Assembly: GCA_049366815.1 (NCBI GenBank)
Contig: JBMNCO010000156.1
Coordinates: 1 to 29,594, forward strand
Length of the DNA: 29,594 nt
From: CAYNYM01 sp049366815
GTDB taxonomy: Bacteria > Desulfobacterota > DSM-4660 > Desulfatiglandales > HGW-15
Direction of reading: 5' to 3'
Each line of letters starts with the position of its first letter. The stretch's first letter is position 1. The translations under genes and the position numbers were made by a program. The notes under the pieces are model-generated. The model saw nothing but the letters and a program-made list of their open reading frames with translations, had not been told where the DNA came from and did not search any database. Positions 23,323-29,594 of this stretch are shown here, in pieces.

Positions 23323-23356
23323 TGAATGGATCCACCCGAAGGAAACGGTGGATTCA
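23323..23356 (+). repeat. Hairpin upstream of the rnc promoter
   Basis: ATCCACC (23330-23336) pairs with GGTGGAT (23347-23353), flanked by TGAA and TTCA that extend the symmetry. It could be the terminator remnant of another unit or an operator before rnc. Confidence 0.35.
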
Positions 23357-23373
23357 GGGTCGAAGAGAATTGC

Positions 23374-23403
23374 TTGACTTCCGGTCGGATGGGTTCATAT
23401 ATT
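23374..23403 (+). promoter_or_regulatory. Sigma70-type promoter of the rnc-radical SAM-era unit
   Basis: TTGACT (23374-23379), 18 bases, TATATT (23398-23403). A start near 23410 means the first in-frame ATG (23409) would have essentially no leader, favouring ATG 23448 for rnc. Confidence 0.65.
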
Positions 23404-23447
23404 AAAACATGCTTGCATCACATGACGAAATCTTGAGACAGCAGAAA

Positions 23448-24173
23448 ATGACAATGGATAGGCCATCTGAGAACAGGCGTCTCTTCAGGTTGTGCGAAAG
23501 TCTGGGCTATGAATTTAAAAATCTGGATGTTTTGGAGGAGGCCTTTCGCCACTCCTCCTATGTCAATGAACTTGGAGGGCCGAATTTGCAGGATAATGAG
23601 CGCCTTGAATTCCTTGGTGACGCCGTCCTTGACCTTGCCATCAGTCATATCCTGATGGAGATGTTTGAAGAGGCCAGAGAGGGGGAACTGTCCAAGTTCC
23701 GGGCCTCCGTGGTCAATGAAAAAACCCTTTCCCAAATGGCCGGTGAACTGGAATTGGGTGAAATTCTCCATCTGGGAAAGGGCGAGGAAATGACCGGAGG
23801 GCGGGAGAAACCGAGCATCCTCGCCGATACGATGGAGGCCCTCCTAGGTGCCCTTTATCTGGATGCGGGTTTCGATCAGACCAAAGAAATGATCCACCGC
23901 CTTTTTGCACCGCTGCTCGGGAGGATCGATTCCGAAAATGAAGTAGACGATTTCAAGAGTCTGCTTCAGGAATACACCCAGGCGACCTATAAGACACGGC
24001 CGGAATACATCCTTGTGCAGGAAAGGGGTCCTGCCCACCAGAAGACCTTCAAAGTGGCCTTACGCCTCAACGGCATGATCATAGCCGAGGCCGAGGGGAG
24101 GAGCAAAAAAGCGGCGGAACAGAGAGCGGCAAAGGAGGCCTTTGTGTGTTTAACCGGCAACGCAGACCTCTGA
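23448..24173 (+). CDS. rnc: Ribonuclease III
   Basis: This double-strand-specific endoribonuclease matures rRNA and cuts structured mRNA. The catalytic signature NERLEFLGDAVLDLAI lies near residue 48 of the chosen start. A second acidic site is in ADTMEALLGALYLDAG, and a C-terminal dsRNA-binding domain ends with AEAEGRSKKAAEQRAAKEA. About 241 residues is the normal length. ATG 23448 is preferred because the promoter at 23374-23403 leaves almost no room for ATG 23409. The ribosome site is weak for both. Its end overlaps the next gene by 28 bases. Confidence 0.95.
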   Translation: MTMDRPSENRRLFRLCESLGYEFKNLDVLEEAFRHSSYVNELGGPNLQDNERLEFLGDAVLDLAISHILMEMFEEAREGELSKFRASVVNEKTLSQMAGELELGEILHLGKGEEMTGGREKPSILADTMEALLGALYLDAGFDQTKEMIHRLFAPLLGRIDSENEVDDFKSLLQEYTQATYKTRPEYILVQERGPAHQKTFKVALRLNGMIIAEAEGRSKKAAEQRAAKEAFVCLTGNADL

Positions 24174-25213
24174 TCGTACCCATTTTCATTCCCAACCAGG
24201 GTTGCCCCCACCGGTGCATCTTTTGTCATCAGGAAAGTATTACGGGTCAATCCTGCCATCCCCTGAAGCCCGCCGCGATTCGCGCGACAATTGAGACCGC
24301 CCTGAGATCGCCCCGTTTCAAGGCGGGGCAAAGGGCTGAGATCGCCTTTTATGGGGGCACCTTTACGAGGTTGCCCATCGGCACGATGAAGGCCTACCTC
24401 GAGGCGGTAAAACCCTTTCTGGACCGGGGACTGTTTCATGCCATAAGAATATCCACCCGTCCGGATGCCCTTGATCCTGAAAGACTGGATCTCTTGTCTC
24501 GATTCGGTGTTTCAACCGTGGAGTTGGGGACTCAGTCCATGAACGATGAGGTCCTGGACCTGAGTAAGAGGGGACACAAAGCCGGAGATACCGTGGAGGC
24601 GGTTTATCTCCTGAGGGGACATGGGTTCCGGGTCGGCATCCAGTTGATGCCCGGACTGCCGGGGGATTCTGAAGCGGGATTCCTTAATACCGTGGAGCAG
24701 GTCATTGCGCTCGACCCCGACATGGTCCGCCTCTACCCGGCGGTCGTCATCGAGGGGACGGAAATGGCGACGTTGTACCGTGAGGGCAGGTACCGTCCCT
24801 TGGAACTCCAGGAGGCCGTCAGGATCTGTGAGGAAAGCTGTATCAGACTGGAAACCCATGGTATTCCCGTCATCAGGATCGGGCTTATGTCTTCCCCGAC
24901 GCTTCTCGAAGAAGGCCGGATCCTTGCAGGTCCGTGGCATACGGCCTTCGGCTTCCTTGTCCGCGCAGGGATCCATCGCAGGAAGATCACCGATTGTCTG
25001 CCCGGAAAGGCCTCCGGGGAGAGGATCATGCTTCGGTGTCCTCCCAGGGAGATTCCCCTGGTCAGGGGGTACAGGAATCAAGGGCTGGCATGGATCGAAG
25101 AGAGTACCGGCGCAACGGTCGTGGGTGTAATCCCTGATGAATCCGTCCCCCAGGAAAAGATCACCGTTGATTTCCTCCCATTTGGATGGAAAAGCGTACC
25201 CGTAAAATCCTAA
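24146..25213 (+). CDS. Elp3-like radical SAM protein
   Basis: The 355-residue protein has the radical-SAM cluster motif CPHRCIFC near residue 20 and FYGGTFTRLP near 68. Segments typical of Elp3/HemN-like enzymes follow (ELGTQSMNDEVL, GIQLMPGLPGDSEAGF, DMVRLYPAVVIEGTEMA). The acetyltransferase domain of true Elp3 is absent, so it belongs to the short group often found beside rnc. Its substrate is unknown; tRNA modification is a plausible guess. GTG 24146 has a perfect AAAGGAGG 8 bases upstream, inside rnc. Confidence 0.85.
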   Translation: MFNRQRRPLIVPIFIPNQGCPHRCIFCHQESITGQSCHPLKPAAIRATIETALRSPRFKAGQRAEIAFYGGTFTRLPIGTMKAYLEAVKPFLDRGLFHAIRISTRPDALDPERLDLLSRFGVSTVELGTQSMNDEVLDLSKRGHKAGDTVEAVYLLRGHGFRVGIQLMPGLPGDSEAGFLNTVEQVIALDPDMVRLYPAVVIEGTEMATLYREGRYRPLELQEAVRICEESCIRLETHGIPVIRIGLMSSPTLLEEGRILAGPWHTAFGFLVRAGIHRRKITDCLPGKASGERIMLRCPPREIPLVRGYRNQGLAWIEESTGATVVGVIPDESVPQEKITVDFLPFGWKSVPVKS

Positions 25214-25279
25214 CCGGACACTGCTGCAAAAGATATAGATCAATTAAATGTAAAGATTTTACCTGGAGGAGCCCTAAAC

Positions 25280-26197
25280 TTGGGTATGCACAAGGGTGAG
25301 AATCCATTGAAGTCCGAATATCTGTCCGCATTCATCGCAATCGTCGGGCCCCCGAATGTGGGCAAATCAACCCTATTGAACCGCCTTCTCGGCGCCAAGG
25401 TGGCCATTGTTTCCCCAAGGCCTCAGACCACCCGAAACCGCATTCTCGGGGTCTGCCACGGGGACGGTTATCAGATGGTTTTTATAGATACCCCGGGAAT
25501 ACACCGAACCAGGACGCCCCTGCACAGGAGCATGGTGGCCTCCGCCCAGGCCGCCTTTGCCGAAGTGGACATCATTGTCATGATGATTGATATGCTTCGT
25601 CCGGACGATCCCGCTGCAGTGCTTATTCTGAAGGAACTCAAGAGGGCCAATAAGACGGCCCTTCTCGTTATCAACAAGATAGACAAAGGCCCTCCCGAGA
25701 TCCTTCTGCCCATTATCGCAGATTACAGCGGCCGGTATCCCTTTGTGGCCGTCGTTCCGGCCTCCGCCCTGACGGGCAAGGGCATAGGGGACCTGATGGA
25801 GGAACTGAAGGCAAGGCTCAGACCCGGGCCGGTCTTTTTCCCTCCGGATATGAAGACTGATCAGTCGGACGCCTTCCTGATGGCCGAGATGATACGGGAG
25901 AGGATTTACCTTTTCTGCAGAAAGGAATTACCCTATTCTTCGGCCGTGACCGTAGAGAATATCCAGGAATCTCAAAAAAATAACCTCATGAAGGTTTCCG
26001 CCGTCATCCATGTGGAATCGGATTCGCAAAAGGCCATTGTCATCGGTCACCAGGGACGGATGATAAAGAAGATCGGGCAATCGGCCAGAAGGGAAATCGA
26101 GAACCGATTCGGGATTCATGTTTTCCTGGATCTTGTCGTCCGCGTAGAGAAAAACTGGGGTAAAGATCCCAAGGCACTGAAGAGGTTAGGGTATTAA
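25280..26197 (+). CDS. era: GTPase Era
   Basis: This GTP-binding protein assists 16S rRNA maturation and small-subunit assembly at the membrane. G1 is GPPNVGKST, the effector region RPQTTRN, G3 DTPGIH, G4 NKID and G5 SALTGKG. A C-terminal KH domain shows VIGHQGRMIKKIGQSARREIE. 305 residues is normal. TTG 25280 fits the spacing to GGAGGAG (8 bases). ATG 25286, two codons later, is the alternative. Association with rnc is common and functionally sensible. A perfect terminator follows the stop within three bases. Confidence 0.96.
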   Translation: MGMHKGENPLKSEYLSAFIAIVGPPNVGKSTLLNRLLGAKVAIVSPRPQTTRNRILGVCHGDGYQMVFIDTPGIHRTRTPLHRSMVASAQAAFAEVDIIVMMIDMLRPDDPAAVLILKELKRANKTALLVINKIDKGPPEILLPIIADYSGRYPFVAVVPASALTGKGIGDLMEELKARLRPGPVFFPPDMKTDQSDAFLMAEMIRERIYLFCRKELPYSSAVTVENIQESQKNNLMKVSAVIHVESDSQKAIVIGHQGRMIKKIGQSARREIENRFGIHVFLDLVVRVEKNWGKDPKALKRLGY

Positions 26198-26268
26198 ATG
26201 AAAAAGACCAACCCACTCATCACGGGTTGGTCTTTTTCTTTAGGAGGAAAGAGTTTTTTCTGTTTGAC
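26196..26268 (-). ncRNA. Candidate sigma54-dependent small RNA of about 70 nt with a CCUCC motif
   Basis: This is inferred from a sigma54 promoter at 26277-26294 reading left (start expected near 26267) and a terminator at 26238-26200 that works on this strand. The first 30 nt (26268-26239) are single-stranded-looking and include UUUCCUCCUAAAG. That is complementary to the consensus Shine-Dalgarno, as in sRNAs that block ribosome binding. The last 39 nt are the 15-bp terminator hairpin with U-run. No ORF fits. It shares the terminator with era and lies beside a sigma54-activator gene. Confidence 0.5.
26200..26238. terminator. Perfect bidirectional terminator of era
   Basis: GAAAAAGACCAACCC (26200-26214) pairs over 15 bp with GGGTTGGTCTTTTTC (26224-26238), loop of nine. 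U-runs are present in either direction. It begins three bases after the era stop codon. Confidence 0.92.
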
Positions 26269-26276
26269 TATAAGTA

Positions 26277-26294
26277 TAGCAAGATCCTTGCCAA
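26277..26294 (-). promoter_or_regulatory. Sigma54 (-24/-12) promoter reading towards era's terminator
   Basis: On the - strand the site reads TTGGCAAGGATCTTGCTA. The invariant GG (26292-26291) and GC (26280-26279) are exactly ten bases apart, and the TTGCT -12 box is canonical. No coding gene lies downstream on this strand before the terminator. Confidence 0.65.
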
Positions 26295-26392
26295 AAAAGA
26301 GGGCGTTGTGTCCTGTTGATTGCAACCTATTAATGTCAAAAAGTATTTTCAGATTGCAGGCCGCCATTTGTCCGGCGCCCTTTTCCTGTCCG

Positions 26393-26408
26393 GTACAATA
26401 TTTTGTAC
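26393..26408. promoter_or_regulatory. Candidate enhancer-binding palindrome for the sigma54 activator
   Basis: GTACAA (26393-26398) and TTGTAC (26403-26408) form a dyad with a 4-base centre, about 108 bases upstream of the -24 element, a typical distance for NtrC-family sites. A looser TTGTA...TACAA pair lies at about 26456-26475. The rest of 26295-26487 is AT-rich with no gene. Confidence 0.4.
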
Positions 26409-26487
26409 TTTAAGGGTGTAGCAATTTTGTAAGTTTTCGTAACCTATTGAAGTTGTTGTATAAATATCGGTACAATTTTTTTGACCG

Positions 26488-27852
26488 TCAAATCTGGATA
26501 TTGTACTTTTTCATCTTGTGCTGGATCAGGCTCTTGGTAATGCGGAGCTGCTCGGCGGCATGGGCCTGAACATTGTTGCATTGTGCCAGTGCCCGCTTGA
26601 TCATCTTCTCTTCTATTTCTTCCAGGGTCTTTTGGAGTGGGGCATCATGTGGAATAAATTTTTCCACATTGAGCTCCGATTCCTTTGCGGAGAACTCCGG
26701 TGGCAAATCTTCCGGTTCTATGAGGCCGTCGCTGTTCAAGACCACGGCCCGCTCGATGATGTTTTCCAACTCCCTGACATTGCCGGGCCAGCTGTACCCA
26801 TACAGGGCCTTCCATGTGTCGGGAGTCAGGTCGATCTTTTCCTTGCCCTCGTACTTTCCATATTTTTCAATAAAATGATTGACCAGAAGCCTGATGTCGC
26901 CGGTTCGTTCACTCAGGGATGGGACGGTGATGTGAATCACATTCAGGCGAAAGAAGAGGTCCTCCCTGAAGATGCCTTGGGCGACATCCTCCCTGAGATT
27001 GCGGTTGGAGGCCGACAAGACGCGCACGTCCACCTTGATGGTCTTGGTCCCGCCGACACGCTCAAATTCCATCTCTTGAAGGACCCTGAGGAGTTTGACC
27101 TGAAGGGGCGGCGGCATGTCTCCGACCTCGTCGAGAAACAGTGTGCCCCCGTCCGCCACTTCGAAACGTCCCTTTTTCATTGCCGTGGCCCCCGTGAAGG
27201 CCCCCTTCTCGTGGCCGAAGAGTTCACTCTCCAGGAGGGTCTCCGTCAGTGCGCCGCAATTGATGGAAATAAAGGGCATATCCTTTCTGGGGCCTTCGTA
27301 ATGGATGGCCTTGGCGATGAGTTCCTTCCCTGTACCGGAAGGCCCGGTGATGAGAACAGTCGCCTTGGAATGGGCCACCTTGCCGATAAGGTCATAAATT
27401 TCCAGCATGGGCTTGCTCTTGCCGATGATGTTCCTGTAACTGTATCGATCCAACAGGGCCTGGCTCAGACGGCGGTTTTCCTTGATCAGGCGGTGAGTCT
27501 CAAGGGCCTTTTTGACCGTCAACTTGAGCTCTTCGTTCTGAAAGGGCTTCGTGATGTAGTCATAGGCCCGCTTTTTCATGGCCTCGACGGCCATCTCGAT
27601 GGTTCCGTAAGCCGTCATCATGATGATCGGTATCTCCGGCTTGATCTTCTTGGACTCTTCGAGAAGTTCCATGCCGCTCATCCCGGGCATCTTCATGTCA
27701 GTGATCACCAGGTCAAGATCCGACTCCCGAATCAGACGGAGGGCGTCATGGGCGTTGTTGGCGGTCAGTGTCTCATAGCCCTCCGGCCCCAAAATGGCAT
27801 CCAGCACCACCAGGTAATTCTTTTCATCATCAACGATAAGGATGGTTTCCAT
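26488..27852 (-). CDS. NtrC-family sigma54-dependent response regulator
   Basis: The 454-residue protein has three domains. The receiver has Asp8/Asp9, the phospho-acceptor Asp52 and Lys102. The AAA+ sigma54-interaction domain has Walker A GPSGTGKE, the GAFTGA loop intact and Walker B GGTLFLDEVGD. A C-terminal Fis-type helix-turn-helix ends in NNVQAHAAEQLRITKSLIQHKMKKY. The intact GAFTGA means it should activate sigma54 promoters. It follows the kinase gene by 35 bases. A sigma54 promoter lies about 200 bases beyond its stop codon. No gene name is justified. Confidence 0.95.
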   Translation of the reverse strand: METILIVDDEKNYLVVLDAILGPEGYETLTANNAHDALRLIRESDLDLVITDMKMPGMSGMELLEESKKIKPEIPIIMMTAYGTIEMAVEAMKKRAYDYITKPFQNEELKLTVKKALETHRLIKENRRLSQALLDRYSYRNIIGKSKPMLEIYDLIGKVAHSKATVLITGPSGTGKELIAKAIHYEGPRKDMPFISINCGALTETLLESELFGHEKGAFTGATAMKKGRFEVADGGTLFLDEVGDMPPPLQVKLLRVLQEMEFERVGGTKTIKVDVRVLSASNRNLREDVAQGIFREDLFFRLNVIHITVPSLSERTGDIRLLVNHFIEKYGKYEGKEKIDLTPDTWKALYGYSWPGNVRELENIIERAVVLNSDGLIEPEDLPPEFSAKESELNVEKFIPHDAPLQKTLEEIEEKMIKRALAQCNNVQAHAAEQLRITKSLIQHKMKKYNIQI

Positions 27853-27887
27853 GTGATATCAGCTCCCCGCAGACCGATGGGATGAGG

Positions 27888-29321
27888 CTAGCCCGCAGTT
27901 TTTCGCGGCAGTTTCACCATAACCTTGGTGCCTTCACCCTCCCGACTCTCGATGGTGATATTCCCATTGTGGACCTCCACGATCTTTCTGACAATGGAAA
28001 GACCCAGCCCGCTCCCCCTTTCTTTGGTCGTAAAGAAGGGGTTGAAGAGTTTTCTTAGGTTTTCCGGGCTGATGCCGGATCCGGTATCCCGAACTTCAAT
28101 GAAATAATAATCTTTTTCTTCTGTGATGCGGAGTTCAATTTTCCCGCCGTGATCCATGGCCTGCATGGCATTGATCAGGAGATTTTGAAAGGCCCTATAG
28201 AGTTGAGCGTGATCCGCTATGATTTCAAAGGATTGTCCTTCGAGATTATTCACCACGGAGATATCCATTCTCTCCAATTCCGTTTTGAGGAACGTGATGT
28301 TTTTCTGAAGGATTTCGTTTAAATTACACTTTTGAAGATTGGGGACCTGGGGACGGGCGAAATCGAGAAATTCCGTCACGATCTGATTGAGGCGGGTGGA
28401 TTCCTCCGTGATGACGCCTGAAAGCCTCTTTTGGGTCTCATTCGCATCGGGCATGCCGCCCAGAAGTTCGGCCGTACTCCGGATGATGCCCAGTGGATTT
28501 TTTATTTCATGGGAAACACCGGCCACCATTTCCCCCAGGGCGGCCAGACGCTCGGCCTGGTGCAGTTGCTCCTGCAGTTCCCGTCGTTCCAGGGCCCGCT
28601 GGTCGATGACCTTTTCCGCCTTGCGGACGACCAAAAGGAGGGCCAGGAAGATGAGACCCATGATCAGAATGGAGAGGCCGAAAATCACGAACTGAAAATT
28701 CAGAATGGATTTGTATTGCGGTGTGAGATCCTGTATGAGTTCGAATACACCCCCGATGTACCCCTCGACCCCTGTGAAGGGGTCCACGTCCTTGAAGGGG
28801 ATATAGGTCCTCAATTTTCTTGTGCCGCCCATGACATCGATGCCGAGACCCCAGAGTTCGAAGCTGCTGGATATCAACCGGGAGGAACTCACCCCGCTGA
28901 TCGCCTTGAGATATTCAGGGTTTTCCTTTACCTTGAGACCGATGAGGGACGGATCCGTGCTATAGGCCGTAACGCCTTTCCCGATGTCATAGATATTGAC
29001 CAAGTCCACATTAAAACCGTGGATGGTGTTCTCGACAACGCGATCCATGAGCTCATACTGCTCCTTTTCCCTGAGCCTGATCATACCGTATCGCCGGTAG
29101 GCGGGGATCACAAAATTCTGAAAGACCTGGTGGTTCAGATTCTGCCCGACCAGAAGGGCATAGTTTTCGTAACTCCTCAGGAGGATTTCCCTGGCCTTCT
29201 GGGAGATGATTACGGAAAAGGGGAAACTGAACACCAGGAGGACGATAAAGCTGGTCCATGCAAAGAATTTAACGAGGCGGAACTGTTTGCCTTCTGGAAC
29301 GTTTAGGGTATGATCGTTCAT
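27888..29321 (-). CDS. Membrane sensor histidine kinase
   Basis: The 477-residue protein has a transmembrane helix at about residues 19-40, a periplasmic sensor region of about 170 residues (single-Cache-like spacing, with YSTDPSLIGLKV), and a second helix at about 209-232. A short cytoplasmic coiled coil (QRALERRELQEQLHQAERLA) follows. The HisKA domain has His271 in GVSHEIKNPLG, and the ATPase domain has NLLINAMQAM, DTGSGI and GSGLGLSIV. No PAS domain is visible. Its partner is the response regulator 35 bases downstream. The ligand is unknown. Confidence 0.93.
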   Translation of the reverse strand: MNDHTLNVPEGKQFRLVKFFAWTSFIVLLVFSFPFSVIISQKAREILLRSYENYALLVGQNLNHQVFQNFVIPAYRRYGMIRLREKEQYELMDRVVENTIHGFNVDLVNIYDIGKGVTAYSTDPSLIGLKVKENPEYLKAISGVSSSRLISSSFELWGLGIDVMGGTRKLRTYIPFKDVDPFTGVEGYIGGVFELIQDLTPQYKSILNFQFVIFGLSILIMGLIFLALLLVVRKAEKVIDQRALERRELQEQLHQAERLAALGEMVAGVSHEIKNPLGIIRSTAELLGGMPDANETQKRLSGVITEESTRLNQIVTEFLDFARPQVPNLQKCNLNEILQKNITFLKTELERMDISVVNNLEGQSFEIIADHAQLYRAFQNLLINAMQAMDHGGKIELRITEEKDYYFIEVRDTGSGISPENLRKLFNPFFTTKERGSGLGLSIVRKIVEVHNGNITIESREGEGTKVMVKLPRKTAG

Positions 29322-29334
29322 TTATTCCTGCTCT

Positions 29335-29368
29335 CCCCAAGAAGGACTGCGGCTTGCCCGCAGTGGGG
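29335..29368 (-). repeat. Hairpin in the leader of the kinase gene
   Basis: CTGCGG (29347-29352) pairs with CCGCAG (29358-29363), and outer CCCC (29335-29338) with GGGG (29365-29368). It lies 14 bases before the kinase ATG on the - strand, so it could affect ribosome access. Confidence 0.5.
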
Positions 29369-29423
29369 AAGATCCTCTCCTTTCATGAACCGGCTTGCCG
29401 GGAAATCACTGTTTATGTCCGCA

Positions 29424-29452
29424 CATATAGCAGGTTGGGCCTGAGAGGGCAA
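29424..29452 (-). promoter_or_regulatory. Sigma70-type promoter of the kinase-regulator operon
   Basis: On the - strand, TTGCCC (29452-29447), 17 bases and TATATG (29429-29424). No GG-N10-GC site is seen here, so the operon itself does not look sigma54-dependent. Confidence 0.55.
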
Positions 29453-29501
29453 ATCCCAAGTTATGATTTGACTTAAAGTTGTAGGCCTGTGTAAAAGTGG
29501 A

Positions 29502-29594
29502 TCAGCCGTCTCGGCAGGCATCCGTCTCTAAAAAGATTGAGTATGAGTTCAGCTGTTCGAAAGAGCCCAGCAATTTGGGCCATGGAAAAGACCA
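29502..29594 (-). CDS. Possible C-terminal end of a gene cut by the window edge
   Basis: The frame is open from the right edge for 30 codons to a stop at 29504-29502, ending LETDACRDG. No family is recognised and no terminator follows before the kinase promoter. It may be chance. Confidence 0.2.
   Translation of the reverse strand, partial: WSFPWPKLLGSFEQLNSYSIFLETDACRDG

Noticed and set aside
26518..27885. 455-aa + strand frame opposite the response regulator
   Set aside because: It is the antisense shadow of a clear NtrC-family gene. Long antisense frames are expected in GC-rich coding DNA.
29572..29590. Sigma54-like TGGCCCAAATTGCT on the - strand upstream of the kinase
   Set aside because: GG and GC are only eight bases apart instead of ten.

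Overview
The window looks like a chromosomal segment of a sulfate-reducing Desulfobacterota (former Deltaproteobacteria). The main evidence is a reductive-type dissimilatory sulfite reductase locus (dsrA, dsrB, dsrD, dsrC and a dsrN-type amidase). The moderately GC-rich coding, Shine-Dalgarno (SD)-led genes and NtrC-type two-component pair fit that reading. I assign no genus.

Layout. (1) 1-11081, + strand: the end of a small membrane protein, a terminator, then a leucine/isoleucine/valine block: cimA, leuA, leuC, leuD, ilvB, ilvN, ilvC, leuB and a nitrilase-superfamily hydrolase. Citramalate synthase plus LeuBCD makes 2-oxobutanoate from pyruvate without threonine, and IlvBNC completes the pathway. 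Every gap from leuA to ilvB carries hairpins. (2) 11092-11351: an unassigned, strongly self-complementary RNA candidate and a bidirectional terminator. (3) 11386-13443: dsrC and dsrN on the - strand, each with its own sigma70-like promoter, back to back with the dsrA promoter. (4) 13849-17824, + strand: dsrA, dsrB, dsrD, a TPR protein and a truncated YkgJ-family gene. (5) 17765-19506, - strand: HEAT-repeat protein, small unknown protein, FmdB-type zinc ribbon. An ATP-grasp gene diverges from them on +. (6) 20634-23062, - strand: unknown 107-aa protein, YjbQ-family protein, unknown 400-aa protein. Two copies of one dispersed intergenic repeat lie in this part. (7) 23374-26238, + strand: rnc, an Elp3-like radical SAM gene and era, closed by a 15-bp terminator. 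(8) 26277-29452, - strand: a histidine kinase and a sigma54-dependent response regulator.

The most interesting signal is between era and the response regulator. A sigma54 (-24/-12) promoter with exact GG-N10-GC spacing points left. It would make an RNA of about 70 nt that carries a CCUCC (anti-Shine-Dalgarno) stretch and ends at the era terminator, which is symmetrical enough to work in both directions. A GTACAA/TTGTAC palindrome about 108 bp upstream is a candidate enhancer site for the neighbouring regulator. The arrangement recalls LuxO-Qrr, but the sequence and organism differ. I found no tRNA, rRNA, CRISPR array or transposase gene.
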